A stretch of 64,000 nt of DNA from Nioella ostreopsis (GTDB lineage: Bacteria > Pseudomonadota > Alphaproteobacteria > Rhodobacterales > Rhodobacteraceae): the NCBI RefSeq assembly GCF_004000255.1, contig NZ_RCIQ01000010.1:1-64000 (forward strand), written 5' to 3'. Made by a program: the position numbers and the translations under genes. This document shows positions 41,055-49,796 of the stretch, piece by piece. The notes beneath the pieces are model-generated. The model searched no databases. It saw only the letters and a program-made list of their open reading frames with translations, and was not told the origin of the DNA. Numbering within the stretch: the first letter of the stretch is position 1; every line of letters starts with the position of its first letter.

Positions 41055-43445
41055 TCAATCGGGGCCTTTCTGCATAGCCTCGGCCTTGGCGACCTGTGCC
41101 TTGACGGCGGCGAAGCTGTCGGGCGTCACGGAAATCGAGTCGATCCCCGCATCGACCAGCAACTGCGCGAAGGCCGGGTTGTTCGACGGCGCCTGCCCGC
41201 ACAGCCCGATCTTACGCCCCGCCGCGCGGGCCTTTTCGATCACCGTGCGGATCATCCACAGAACCGCCGGGTCGCTTTCGTCAAAGAGCTTCGCCAACCG
41301 GTCGCTGTCGCGGTCCACGCCAAGGGTCAGTTGCGTCAGGTCGTTCGAGCCGATTGAGAAGCCGTCGAAACGGTCGGCAAACTCCTCGGCCCGGATCACA
41401 TTGGCGGGGATCTCGCACATGACGAAGACCTCCAGCCCCGCCTTGCCCCGTTCCAGACCGGCGCGGCCCATGACCTCCAGCACCCTGTCTGCCTCCTCCG
41501 GGGTTCGGCAGAAGGGGATCATGATGGCGACATTGTCGAAGCCCATCTCCTCGCGCAACCGCCGGATCGCCTGGCATTCCAGTTCGAACCCCGGGCTGTA
41601 GGCCGGGTCGGTGTAGCGAGAGGCACCCCGGAAGCCGATCATCGGGTTTTCCTCCTCTGGCTCAAACGCGCGCCCGCCCAGAAGCTCGGCATATTCATTG
41701 GTCTTGAAATCGCTCATCCGCACGATCACCGGGTGTGGATGGGCGAAGGCCGCGATCTGGCTCAGCCCGCGGGCGAGTTGATCGACGAAATAGTCGGGCT
41801 TGTTGGGGTAGCCCGCCGTCAGCGCCTCGATCTCCGCGCGTTCACCGGCATCCGTCACCTTGTCGAATTCAATGAGCGCCATGGGATGCACCTTCACGGC
41901 GTTGTTCACCACGAATTCCATCCGCGCGAGGCCCACCCCGTCAGCCGGCAATCGCCACCAGCGGAACGCCGCAGAGGGGTTGGCCATGTTCAGCATGATC
42001 CGGGTGCGGGTTTCGGGCAGATCAGACAGGTCTAGCTCCTCGACGCTCACCTTGGCAATTCCGGCGTGGATCAACCCGTCTTCGCCCGCCGCACAGTTCA
42101 CTGTCACGTCCTGCTGATCATGCAGCACGTGGGTGGCATTGCCGGTGCCGACGATGGCGGGCACCCCCAGTTCCCGGCTGACGATGGCTGCGTGTGACGT
42201 GCGCCCACCATGGTCCGTGATGATCGCCGCTGCGCGTTTCATGACTGGCACCCAATCAGGATCGGTGTTGGACGTTACGAGAATCGAGCCATCGACGAAG
42301 CGGTCGATATCGGCAACGCTCTCGATCAGGCAGATGCGCCCCGTGGCGACCGCGTTGCCGACGCTGAGGCCCTGCAACAGAACCTCCCCCTCACCAGACA
42401 AGGAATAGCTGCGCAGCGCGCCCGCCTTGCGTTGGCTTTCCACCGTTTCGGGCCGTGCCTGAACGATGAAGAGCTCTCCAGTATCGCCATCGCGTGCCCA
42501 TTCCATATCCATGGCGCAGCCGTAGTGGCGTTCGATGGTGGCGGCCATGCGGGCGAGCGACAGGATTTCCCCGTCGCTCAGCACCCAGGCCGCGCGTTCG
42601 GCTTTCGATGTCGGCACATTGCGCACCGGCGCGGGGCCGTCACCGCCCAGAATCATCTTGATCTCTTTCGCGCCGCGCCGCTTGCCGACAATGGGGCTGA
42701 GGCTCTCATCCGCAAGGAACGGCTTGAACACCTGATATTCATCCGGGTCCACCGCCCCCTGGACCACGTTTTCGCCAAGGCCCCAGGCGGCGTTGATCAG
42801 CACGACCTTGTCGAACCCCGATTCCGTGTCGATGGAGAACATGACGCCCGATCCGCCGGTATCGGCCCGCACCATGCGCTGCACGCCCACGGACAGCGCC
42901 ACGGCCATATGGTCAAACCCCTTCACCTCGCGATAGCTGATCGCCCGGTCGGTAAAGAGCGAGGCAAAGCAGCGGCGGCAGGCGGTCAGCAGATCGGCCT
43001 CGCCCTCGATATTCAGGAAGGTCTCCTGCTGGCCCGCGAAACTGGCATCGGGCAGGTCCTCTGCCGTGGCAGAGGACCGCACGGCCACAGCGACATCCGC
43101 TTTGCCCGCCGTTTCACTGAGCGCCGCGTAGGAGGTCAGGATGTCGGTGCGGATCTCCTCCGGCCAGTCGCCTGAGACAATGGCCGCGCGGATGGCGCTG
43201 CCCGCCTCGGCCAATGTGATCTTGCCTGCCTGCCATCGCCCCACGGTATCGGCGATCATCGCCTCCAGCCCGTTGGCGGACAGGAACGCGCGATAGGCGT
43301 CAGAGGTGGTGGCAAAGCCCCCCGGCACGGCAATCCCCTGCCCTGCCAATTCCTGCACCATTTCCCCAAGAGAGCTGTTCTTGCCGCCCACAAGCGCCAC
43401 ATCGGCGCGGCGCAGGTCTTCGAATCCGATCACATAGCGAGCCAT
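41055..43445 (-). CDS. ppsA: Phosphoenolpyruvate synthase (pyruvate, water dikinase)
   Basis: About 796 aa, normal for PpsA. The N-terminal ATP-grasp domain begins GFEDLRRADVALVGGKNSSLGEM. The swivelling phosphohistidine domain carries the catalytic His in GGRTSHAAIVSRELGVPAIVG (about residue 420), and the C-terminal PEP-binding barrel contains GFRGASRY, FVMCEIPAN and SIGSNDLTQLTLGVDRDS. It makes PEP from pyruvate, ATP and water for gluconeogenesis during growth on organic acids and amino acids, which fits the surrounding catabolic genes. ATG 43445 has AGGAGGA 5 bp upstream. Confidence 0.96.
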   Translation of the reverse strand: MARYVIGFEDLRRADVALVGGKNSSLGEMVQELAGQGIAVPGGFATTSDAYRAFLSANGLEAMIADTVGRWQAGKITLAEAGSAIRAAIVSGDWPEEIRTDILTSYAALSETAGKADVAVAVRSSATAEDLPDASFAGQQETFLNIEGEADLLTACRRCFASLFTDRAISYREVKGFDHMAVALSVGVQRMVRADTGGSGVMFSIDTESGFDKVVLINAAWGLGENVVQGAVDPDEYQVFKPFLADESLSPIVGKRRGAKEIKMILGGDGPAPVRNVPTSKAERAAWVLSDGEILSLARMAATIERHYGCAMDMEWARDGDTGELFIVQARPETVESQRKAGALRSYSLSGEGEVLLQGLSVGNAVATGRICLIESVADIDRFVDGSILVTSNTDPDWVPVMKRAAAIITDHGGRTSHAAIVSRELGVPAIVGTGNATHVLHDQQDVTVNCAAGEDGLIHAGIAKVSVEELDLSDLPETRTRIMLNMANPSAAFRWWRLPADGVGLARMEFVVNNAVKVHPMALIEFDKVTDAGERAEIEALTAGYPNKPDYFVDQLARGLSQIAAFAHPHPVIVRMSDFKTNEYAELLGGRAFEPEEENPMIGFRGASRYTDPAYSPGFELECQAIRRLREEMGFDNVAIMIPFCRTPEEADRVLEVMGRAGLERGKAGLEVFVMCEIPANVIRAEEFADRFDGFSIGSNDLTQLTLGVDRDSDRLAKLFDESDPAVLWMIRTVIEKARAAGRKIGLCGQAPSNNPAFAQLLVDAGIDSISVTPDSFAAVKAQVAKAEAMQKGPD

Positions 43446-43580
43446 TCTGTCCTCCTCTCGGGCCGGATCGGCCCGTTGGCGACAGGCTACGCGCGTCTTT
43501 GACATAGCTCCTTGATGCAGGTCATGGCCCGATGTCGCAGGGCACGGCACAACGAATGCGACAGATCACAGGAGCCGCCA

Positions 43581-43925
43581 ATGACCCAAGACCTGACCGA
43601 CCACCTTGCCGCCGCCACGTCGCTGGATTCCGACATGCTGGCCGAGATCTGCACCGCAGCGGGCAGTGTATTCCCCGAGGCCCCTGCCCACCCGGAGGTG
43701 CTGTCAGACCCGACCGAGGCGGTCATGCACCTGCTGTCCCACTGCCTGCCCGGCTGGCAGATTCATTTATCTGGTCAAGCCGCCGAGCCGAACGGCCACT
43801 GGCGCTGTTCCCTGCGCAAATCCGACGCCCATGACGACGATCTTGTGGTGGGGACTGCAACGGGGCCGACGATTCCACTGGCCCTGGCGCGGGCGTTTTG
43901 GGATGTGGTGCGGAAGTCGGGATAG
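43581..43925 (+). CDS. Small hypothetical protein
   Basis: A 114-aa soluble protein with GGAG 7 bp before the start. It contains a helical N-terminus (DHLAAATSLDSDMLAEI), then a strand-rich part with GWQIHL, HWRCSLRK and VVGTATGPTIPLALARAFWDVV. The ending resembles small phage-type alpha/beta sandwich proteins in which a final helix follows TAPLAxxRA. I cannot assign a function. It is divergent from ppsA with no other close neighbour. Confidence 0.7.
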   Translation: MTQDLTDHLAAATSLDSDMLAEICTAAGSVFPEAPAHPEVLSDPTEAVMHLLSHCLPGWQIHLSGQAAEPNGHWRCSLRKSDAHDDDLVVGTATGPTIPLALARAFWDVVRKSG

Positions 43926-44020
43926 GGATCAGCCCGCCGGACTGCCCCTACCCCCGAAAGCCGGGTCACACATGCGTGGCTGAAGGCCCCCGGATCAGCC
44001 TTGATGGTCACACTGACTGA

Positions 44021-44314
44021 TTATTCCCAAACCGGGCTGACTTGCCGGCAATCGCTGCACCCCACGTTCAATCTGACGGGGCAGGAATAGTTGTCACCGT
44101 TCCGGTCCACGACGAACAGGTAGGCGTAGTCGCCCGAATACTCGGCCTGATACCAGGTGCCGGACGCCGCGTCGTTAGCCTGGTTCCCATAGTCGACCCC
44201 ATTGGGTTCACCAGTAATTGAAAAATAGCAGGTCGCCTGCTGTGCGCCGTGGCTTTCGGCAGAAACGGGCAAGGCAAGCAGACAAAGCGCGAGCGCTGAG
44301 TGGAACAGTTTCAT
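44021..44314 (-). CDS. Small secreted Cys-containing protein
   Basis: A 97-aa protein with a clear signal peptide (LFHSALALCLLALPVSAES). The mature part of about 78 residues has four Cys (ATCYFS, YSCPV, VGCSDC) and many Tyr, Asn and Gly, suggesting a compact disulfide-bonded periplasmic or secreted protein. I do not recognise a family. It is monocistronic and lies between two unrelated genes. Confidence 0.7.
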   Translation of the reverse strand: MKLFHSALALCLLALPVSAESHGAQQATCYFSITGEPNGVDYGNQANDAASGTWYQAEYSGDYAYLFVVDRNGDNYSCPVRLNVGCSDCRQVSPVWE

Positions 44315-44534
44315 GGCAATCTCCGGAAGTGGCTACCAAAAGCCGGTAATTCGCAGGCAGGAATGTCTGCTCTGCTCAGCCTGACCTTCTGTCGGACGCC
44401 AATCAACTGTTTATTGCAGGGCCTTGCCGATATCGAAGGCCACAGGCCGGGCCAGTATGCCGACGCGATCAGGCATTCCATCGTGATCCCGACGGGTCAG
44501 AAACCGATATCGAGCTTCAGAATGCGGCGCAGCC
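44315..44534. other. Short intergenic stretch
   Basis: About 220 bp between the small secreted protein gene and the end of the GbdR-like gene. It must contain the promoter of the secreted-protein gene. I see no gene, repeat or strong hairpin. Confidence 0.4.
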
Positions 44535-45539
44535 CTACCCCCGCCCCGCCGACTGGAACTTATGCGGCGAGACCCCGTATTTTTCGCGAAATCGGCGCGA
44601 GAAATGGTTGGTCGATTCAAACCCGCATGAGCTGGCGATATCGGCCACTTTCATATCCGTTTCCGCCAGCAGCATCCGCCCCCGGCGCAGGCGCAGGTCG
44701 GTCAGGTATTGCTTGGGGGTGGCCTTCACATGGGTCAGGAACAGCCGCTCGATCTGGCGGCGGGAGACCTTGAAGCGGTCGGCGAGGTCATCGAGCGAGA
44801 AGAGCTCCTCGATATTCTCTTCCATGTAGCGCAGAATTTGCAGCAGCTTGCGGTTGCGGGTGCCGATGGAGGCCGCGCGCGAGGATTGCTGCGCCTCCTC
44901 CTCGGACCTATGCACGGGATGCAGGCACATGTTCAGCACCGAATGCGACAGGATCGGGCCGAAGCGTTCGGAAATCAGCCGCAAGAACAGGTCCGTCGCG
45001 GAGGATCCGCCGCCGCAGGTTACGATCCGGTCGTCGATGGCATAAAGCTGGTCCAGCGGTTCCAGATCGGGAAAGCTTTCGCGGAAGGGCGGCGTGTTTT
45101 CCCAGTGCAGGGTGAAGTCCCGGCCTTTCAGGATGCCCGCCCGCGCCAGCGCATAGGCGCCGGTGCACAGCCCGCCCACCTGATGGCCCATCCGCCAGTG
45201 CTTTCGCACCAGCCCCGCCACCTGATCGGTCACGACCGTATCGGGTTCGACCCCGGAACACACGAAGAGCGGGCCGTTGATCTTTGCATCGGCAAGGGCG
45301 CAGGTCGCCCCTATTTCCACACCGCTGGACGCGCGCACCGGGCGGCCATCGGTGGTGATCATCTGCCAGCTATAAAGCTTTTGCCCGGTCAGCTGGTTGG
45401 CGATGCGCAACGGCTCGATGGCCGAGGTGAAGGCCAGCAGCGACAGCTTGGGCAACAGCAGGAAGCTGATCATTTCCGTCTTTTGCCCGGGGGGCAGGTC
45501 CACATGCGCCACCCCCTTGGGGATGAACTCGTCATTCAT
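44535..45539 (-). CDS. gbdR: GlxA/GbdR-family AraC transcriptional regulator
   Basis: A 334-aa protein. The N-terminal DJ-1/PfpI-like domain (about residues 20-190) has the GGLCTGAYALARAGIL motif with a Cys at the nucleophile-elbow position. The C-terminal AraC domain has two HTHs (LDDLADRFKVSRRQIERLF and KVADIASSCGFESTNHFSR). This architecture is that of GbdR/CdhR regulators of betaine and carnitine catabolism. Its ATG overlaps the stop of a glycine-betaine-type ABC permease gene, so it most likely activates that transporter in response to glycine betaine or dimethylglycine. The symbol is by family analogy. Confidence 0.85.
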   Translation of the reverse strand: MNDEFIPKGVAHVDLPPGQKTEMISFLLLPKLSLLAFTSAIEPLRIANQLTGQKLYSWQMITTDGRPVRASSGVEIGATCALADAKINGPLFVCSGVEPDTVVTDQVAGLVRKHWRMGHQVGGLCTGAYALARAGILKGRDFTLHWENTPPFRESFPDLEPLDQLYAIDDRIVTCGGGSSATDLFLRLISERFGPILSHSVLNMCLHPVHRSEEEAQQSSRAASIGTRNRKLLQILRYMEENIEELFSLDDLADRFKVSRRQIERLFLTHVKATPKQYLTDLRLRRGRMLLAETDMKVADIASSCGFESTNHFSRRFREKYGVSPHKFQSAGRG

Positions 45540-47602
45540 AGGCCAAGGGCCCTCCGCCGTTCTTCCGCGAACCCCTGTACAATGCGATCGGCGATCAGCG
45601 CAAGGATGGCCATGGCCGCCCCCGCTGCAATCCCCAGTCCCACATCCCCCGCGCCAAGTGCGATATAGATCGACTGGCCCAGCCCAGTGGTGCCGATCAG
45701 GGCCGCGATGACCAGCATGGCGAATCCGTAAAGGATCGTCTGGTTCAGACCCAGAAGGATCGTGGGCGCGGCATAGGGCGCGCGCACCTCTCGCATGATC
45801 TGCCACTCGGTCGCGCCGGAGGACACTGCGGCCTCCAGCATCTCGGGCGGGGTGGTGACCAGCCCGTGGCGGGTGTAGCGGATCATCGGCACGATGGCAT
45901 AGGCGATGATGGCGAGGAAGGCCGAGAATTCCCCGATCTGGAAGAACATCAGCACCGGGATCAGGAAGACGAAGAGCGGGATGGTTTGCAGCATGTCGCA
46001 GACCGGCCGGATCACCGCCCATGCCGGGCGGGATACGGCGGACAGAAGCCCGAGCAATCCACCCAGAACCGCGCAGGCGAGGACCGCCGCACCGCACAGG
46101 TAAAGCGACAACATCGCCCGCGGCCAGAGGCCAGCGATGGCGATGGCCAGCATCAGGATGACCACCAGACGCGTCAGCTTCCATCCGCCCGCAACCCAGG
46201 CCACCGCGCCGAGCCCGACCAGAACGAAGGGCCAGGGCAGGTCGGACACACCGGTTTCCAGGATGCCCGCCACGATCGGGATGCACAGCCCGAAGGCCAC
46301 GCGACCGGACATCGCCACGGCAAGTCCAAGCGCACCAGCCACCGCGAACAGCGCGTAGGACATGTTCGCCGTCCAGCTGAAGCCCCAGGTAAAGGGCAGG
46401 ACCGCCCCGTCCAGACCGATGCGCAGCGGCAGAAGTCCGTAGAACATCGCATTGTTCTTGATGGAGTCGAGCGTCGTCCCTGCGCTGCGCGTAAAACTGG
46501 TCAGAGCCCCGTCCACGGCCTCGACTGTCGGGGCCAGGATGGCCATCTCACCGGGGGCGGGCAGCGCCGCCCAGGCCAGGACCGAGGCGGCAATGGCCAC
46601 GGCAAGGATGATCCACGATATCCGCACGTCAAAGCGGTCGCGCGACGTGGCCATACGGGCCGAAATCCGGTCGATAATGATTGCGAAGACAACGATGACC
46701 AGCCCGGCCAGCAGGCTTTGGCCGAAATTGGCCTGCCGCATGGTCAGCAGAACTTCCCACCCGATATCGTCGAAACCGCCAATCACGGCGGCGATGATCA
46801 CCATGGACAGGGCCGCCATCAGCGCCTGATTGACTCCGATCATGATCTGGGTGGCGGCGGCCGGGATCTCGACCTGCACCAGCTGTTGCAGCCGCGTCGC
46901 GCCGGACATGACCCCGGCCTCTTTCACCTCCGCCTCGACCCGTTGCAGGCCGAGAAGCGTATTCCGCGCCATAGGCGGGGCGGCGTAGATGGCCGACGCA
47001 ATCAGGCCCACGACCGGGCCGAACCCGAAGAGCAGAAGAAGCGGCGTCAGATAGGCAAAGGTCGGAACCGTCTGCATCAGGTCGAGCGTCGCCTCGATCC
47101 AGGGCCGCGCCCGCGCGCTTTCATTGGACCAGATGCCAATGAGCAACCCGAGCGTCAGCGCCAGCGGCACCGAGACAAAGACCAGCGCCAGCGTGTTCAT
47201 GCCCTCGATCCAGTAGCCCGAAGCCAGCACGAATCCCAGACCCACGCCCGACATCAGGGCCAGCGACAGCCCGCCCGCGTACCAGCCGAGCGCCACGGTT
47301 GCGCCAATGATCAGCGGCCAGGGCGTGTTGACCAGCAGCCAGTTCACCCAGACCATCGGGTATTCCAGCACAGCGGATATCAGGCGCATCGCGGGGCGGA
47401 TGATGTCAAAGAGCCATTCCAACGAGACGCCGATCCATTCCGTGACCGGCAGGGTCCAGGCCTCTGGCCAGACCGGTAGCAGGTCTGTTGAAGACTCCAA
47501 TAGCAGGCAGATCGCTCCGACCAGAAGCGTCAGCAAAGCCGCGCGCGCACCGGGCGTCAGGCGTGCAACGATCGAGGGGGCTGGCAGGCTGACATCGCTC
47601 AT
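45536..47602 (-). CDS. Glycine betaine/choline-type ABC permease with two fused permease domains
   Basis: A 688-aa protein with about 14 or more hydrophobic segments. Two ProW-like permease domains occur in tandem. The first has an EAA-type loop around EVKEAGVMSGATRLQQLVQVEIP (near residue 230), the second around EMLEAAVSSGATEWQIMREVRAP (near 605). Normal ProW/ChoW proteins have one domain and act as homodimers; here both halves are in one chain. It overlaps the ATPase gene by 4 bp and the AraC gene by 4 bp. It forms the membrane channel of a betaine, choline or carnitine importer. Confidence 0.88.
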   Translation of the reverse strand: MSDVSLPAPSIVARLTPGARAALLTLLVGAICLLLESSTDLLPVWPEAWTLPVTEWIGVSLEWLFDIIRPAMRLISAVLEYPMVWVNWLLVNTPWPLIIGATVALGWYAGGLSLALMSGVGLGFVLASGYWIEGMNTLALVFVSVPLALTLGLLIGIWSNESARARPWIEATLDLMQTVPTFAYLTPLLLLFGFGPVVGLIASAIYAAPPMARNTLLGLQRVEAEVKEAGVMSGATRLQQLVQVEIPAAATQIMIGVNQALMAALSMVIIAAVIGGFDDIGWEVLLTMRQANFGQSLLAGLVIVVFAIIIDRISARMATSRDRFDVRISWIILAVAIAASVLAWAALPAPGEMAILAPTVEAVDGALTSFTRSAGTTLDSIKNNAMFYGLLPLRIGLDGAVLPFTWGFSWTANMSYALFAVAGALGLAVAMSGRVAFGLCIPIVAGILETGVSDLPWPFVLVGLGAVAWVAGGWKLTRLVVILMLAIAIAGLWPRAMLSLYLCGAAVLACAVLGGLLGLLSAVSRPAWAVIRPVCDMLQTIPLFVFLIPVLMFFQIGEFSAFLAIIAYAIVPMIRYTRHGLVTTPPEMLEAAVSSGATEWQIMREVRAPYAAPTILLGLNQTILYGFAMLVIAALIGTTGLGQSIYIALGAGDVGLGIAAGAAMAILALIADRIVQGFAEERRRALGL

Positions 47603-48657
47603 GTGCGGTCCACCTGCAGGGCCTTGGCCAGATCGGAGGGATGGATATAGCCCGCCATCTGCCCGTCACTACCCCAGACCGGGACGGGTTCGTATAGCGA
47701 CATGCAAGAGGCCAGCGCCTCCTCCAGCGTCATGTCGAGGCGAAGCTTGGGATCGTCGGGCATGGTCGGCGGCGTGTCCGTGTGCAACACGCTTTCCAGC
47801 CGCGCATGTCGGCCCTTGGCCACATCGCGGGAAAACTCGCGCACATAGTCATCGACCGGGTTCAGGACGATCTGCGCGGGCGTGCCGATCTGAACAATCT
47901 TTCCGTCGCGCATGATGGCGATCCGGTCGGCGAGTTTCAGCGCCTCGGAGATGTCGTGGGTGATGAAGACGATGGTCTTGTGAAGCGTCGACTGGATCTT
48001 CAGGAATTCATCCTGCAACTGCCGACGGATCAGCGGGTCGAGCGCCGAGAAAGGTTCGTCCAAGAACCAGATATCGGGATTGGCGGCCAGCGACCGGGCG
48101 ATGCCGACACGTTGTTTCTGACCACCTGACAGCTCGCGCGGATAGGCATCTTCGCGGCCCGTGAGCCCCACCATCTCGATCACTTCCAGCGCGCGGGTGC
48201 GCCGTTCCGATCTGGATTGCCCCAGCATTTTCAGGGGGAAGGCCACGTTGTCAGCGACGGACATATGCGGGAACAGACCGAAATGCTGGAACACCATGCC
48301 CAGTTTCTTTCGGCGCAGCTCGATCAGGCGTTTGGCATTGGCCGAGAGGATATCCTCCCCGTCAATCCGCACCGATCCGGCAGTAGGCTCCACAAGGCGC
48401 GAGATACAGCGGATCATGGTCGATTTGCCGGATCCCGACAGGCCCATGATCACGAACAGCTCGCCCTCGCGCACCTCGAAACTGGCGTCCTGCACAGCAG
48501 GGATCAGCCCGTCTTCGCGCAAAGCTTCGGCGGCGTCGGGGGCGGAACTGGTCCGCCCCTGCGCGTCTTTCAATCGGGTTTTGGCGTCATTGCCAAAGAC
48601 CTGCCACAGCCCCTCGACAGCGATTGCCGGGGTGCCGGTCGGGGCCGAAGCGGTCAT
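47599..48657 (-). CDS. proV: Glycine betaine/choline-type ABC ATPase (ProV-like)
   Basis: A 352-aa ATPase. Walker A is GLSGSGKSTMIRCI (about residues 74-87), the signature LSGGQKQRVGIARSL and Walker B IWFLDEPFSALD. The long N-terminal extension before Walker A (VFGNDAKTRLKD and on) and RRKKLGMVFQHFGLFPH are typical of ProV/OpuAA. The short C-terminal region resembles a partial CBS regulatory domain. It energises the adjacent two-domain permease and is encoded 8 bp after the binding protein gene. Confidence 0.9.
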   Translation of the reverse strand: MTASAPTGTPAIAVEGLWQVFGNDAKTRLKDAQGRTSSAPDAAEALREDGLIPAVQDASFEVREGELFVIMGLSGSGKSTMIRCISRLVEPTAGSVRIDGEDILSANAKRLIELRRKKLGMVFQHFGLFPHMSVADNVAFPLKMLGQSRSERRTRALEVIEMVGLTGREDAYPRELSGGQKQRVGIARSLAANPDIWFLDEPFSALDPLIRRQLQDEFLKIQSTLHKTIVFITHDISEALKLADRIAIMRDGKIVQIGTPAQIVLNPVDDYVREFSRDVAKGRHARLESVLHTDTPPTMPDDPKLRLDMTLEEALASCMSLYEPVPVWGSDGQMAGYIHPSDLAKALQVDRT

Positions 48658-48665
48658 GTCCCCGG

Positions 48666-49619
48666 TTACTCCGTCGCGGCCGCGATCATCGCCGCAACGG
48701 CGTCGGCATGGTCCGCAACATAGGCTGCCGCGACCTCTTCCACCGACATGCCGTCATTGTCGACCATGCCCATCATCGGCTGCTGGTCTTCGGTCATCAT
48801 CTGGTAGGCGGTGAGGATTTCCGCAGCCGCAGGCCACTGGTCCGCAAAGCCCGACCAGGTGATCTTGAAGACGCGGGTCGGCAGGAAGTCACAGTCGGAG
48901 GTCGCGTTCGGGTTCGGACCGACCGAGGCATCCTCGTAGCATTCCGGGGTGCCCGGCGGCAGATCGACAAAGCGCACGTCATAGGCCGACACGGCCCAAT
49001 GCGGCTGCCAGAAGACCATCAGAAGCGGCGTGCCGCGTTCGGTCGAGGCGCGCAGTTCCGCGATCAGCGCCCCTTCGGAGCCAGCGGGCACGGCGCGGAA
49101 GGGCAGTTCCAGACCGGCGGCGCGTTCGGCACCCGGCGTCCCCCAATCGGCAGGATAGTCGATGAGGCGGCCCTGCGGGATGGTTTCGGCAGTGGCAAAC
49201 TGCATGGCGCAATCGTTCAGCGCTTCCCATGCGGGCAGGCCGGGGCAGATCTCTTCGACATGGGCGGGGTAGGCGAACCCTTCACGGGCAGTCAGGCCGA
49301 GATCGCCGAGTTCCACCACGCCGCCATCTTCCAGCACGTCATAGTAGAGATCGGGCACGTTCGAGTCCCAAACCTCTAGCGCGGCGTGAATCTCGCCCTC
49401 GCCGATCGCGGGATACATGTTGTAATACCCTGCGGTGACATATTCGACGGTGTAGCCCGCCTGTTCCAGGATCTGGCCTGCAACATGCGTGGTCAGATGC
49501 TGGCCGGTCCATTCATTGATGGCCAGTCGGATCGGCGTGTCGGTATCGCCTAGATCCGCGGCGGCAGCGGTGCCTGCCAGTGCCAGGACGGACAAGCCGG
49601 AAAGAAGCACGGATTTCAT
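48666..49619 (-). CDS. proX: Glycine betaine/choline-type substrate-binding protein (OpuAC/ProX family)
   Basis: A 317-aa protein with a Sec signal peptide (LSVLALAGTAAAADL). The mature part starts TPIRLAINEWTGQHLTTHV, the OpuAC family opening, with EVWDSN and VFWQPHWAV carrying aromatic residues that could build the quaternary-ammonium box. It is the first gene of the binding protein-ATPase-permease-gbdR operon. Ligand choice among glycine betaine, choline and carnitine is not settled by sequence reading. Confidence 0.88.
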   Translation of the reverse strand: MKSVLLSGLSVLALAGTAAAADLGDTDTPIRLAINEWTGQHLTTHVAGQILEQAGYTVEYVTAGYYNMYPAIGEGEIHAALEVWDSNVPDLYYDVLEDGGVVELGDLGLTAREGFAYPAHVEEICPGLPAWEALNDCAMQFATAETIPQGRLIDYPADWGTPGAERAAGLELPFRAVPAGSEGALIAELRASTERGTPLLMVFWQPHWAVSAYDVRFVDLPPGTPECYEDASVGPNPNATSDCDFLPTRVFKITWSGFADQWPAAAEILTAYQMMTEDQQPMMGMVDNDGMSVEEVAAAYVADHADAVAAMIAAATE

Positions 49620-49740
49620 GAAGTCACTCCCTGAGGTCGTTTTGTTGATTGGTTGTTCTTAGTGTCTGCGGTCATTTCATATGACAAGGCGACGGATTTC
49701 CACCCATAATTGCAGATTTCCGCCACCTTATCGCATGAAA
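49620..49740 (-). promoter_or_regulatory. Upstream region of the betaine ABC operon
   Basis: A 120-bp AT-richer gap that must hold the operon promoter. A short palindrome (TCATATGA near 49678) is visible. No consensus promoter or GbdR site is clear enough to place. Confidence 0.35.
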
Positions 49741-49769
49741 ACGGCCTGCCCCCAGAAGAGGCAGGCCGT
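49741..49769 (-). terminator. Intrinsic terminator of the dipeptide-type ABC operon
   Basis: A perfect 10-bp stem, ACGGCCTGCC (49741-49750) with GGCAGGCCGT (49760-49769), is followed on the minus strand by TTTTC. It lies 27 bp after the ATPase stop. Confidence 0.75.
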
Positions 49770-49796
49770 GAAAGGTCTGTAGAAGCGCCATTCAAC

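Noticed and set aside
44535-46286. A 583-codon reading of the GbdR-like gene extended upstream
   Set aside because: The extension translates to Arg/Gly-rich shadow sequence over the permease gene; the real start is ATG 45539, overlapping the permease stop.
45866-47479. A 537-codon open frame antisense to the two-domain betaine permease
   Set aside because: Low-complexity Arg/Gln/Asp/His translation with no domain; the permease on the other strand has clear membrane segments and coupled neighbours.
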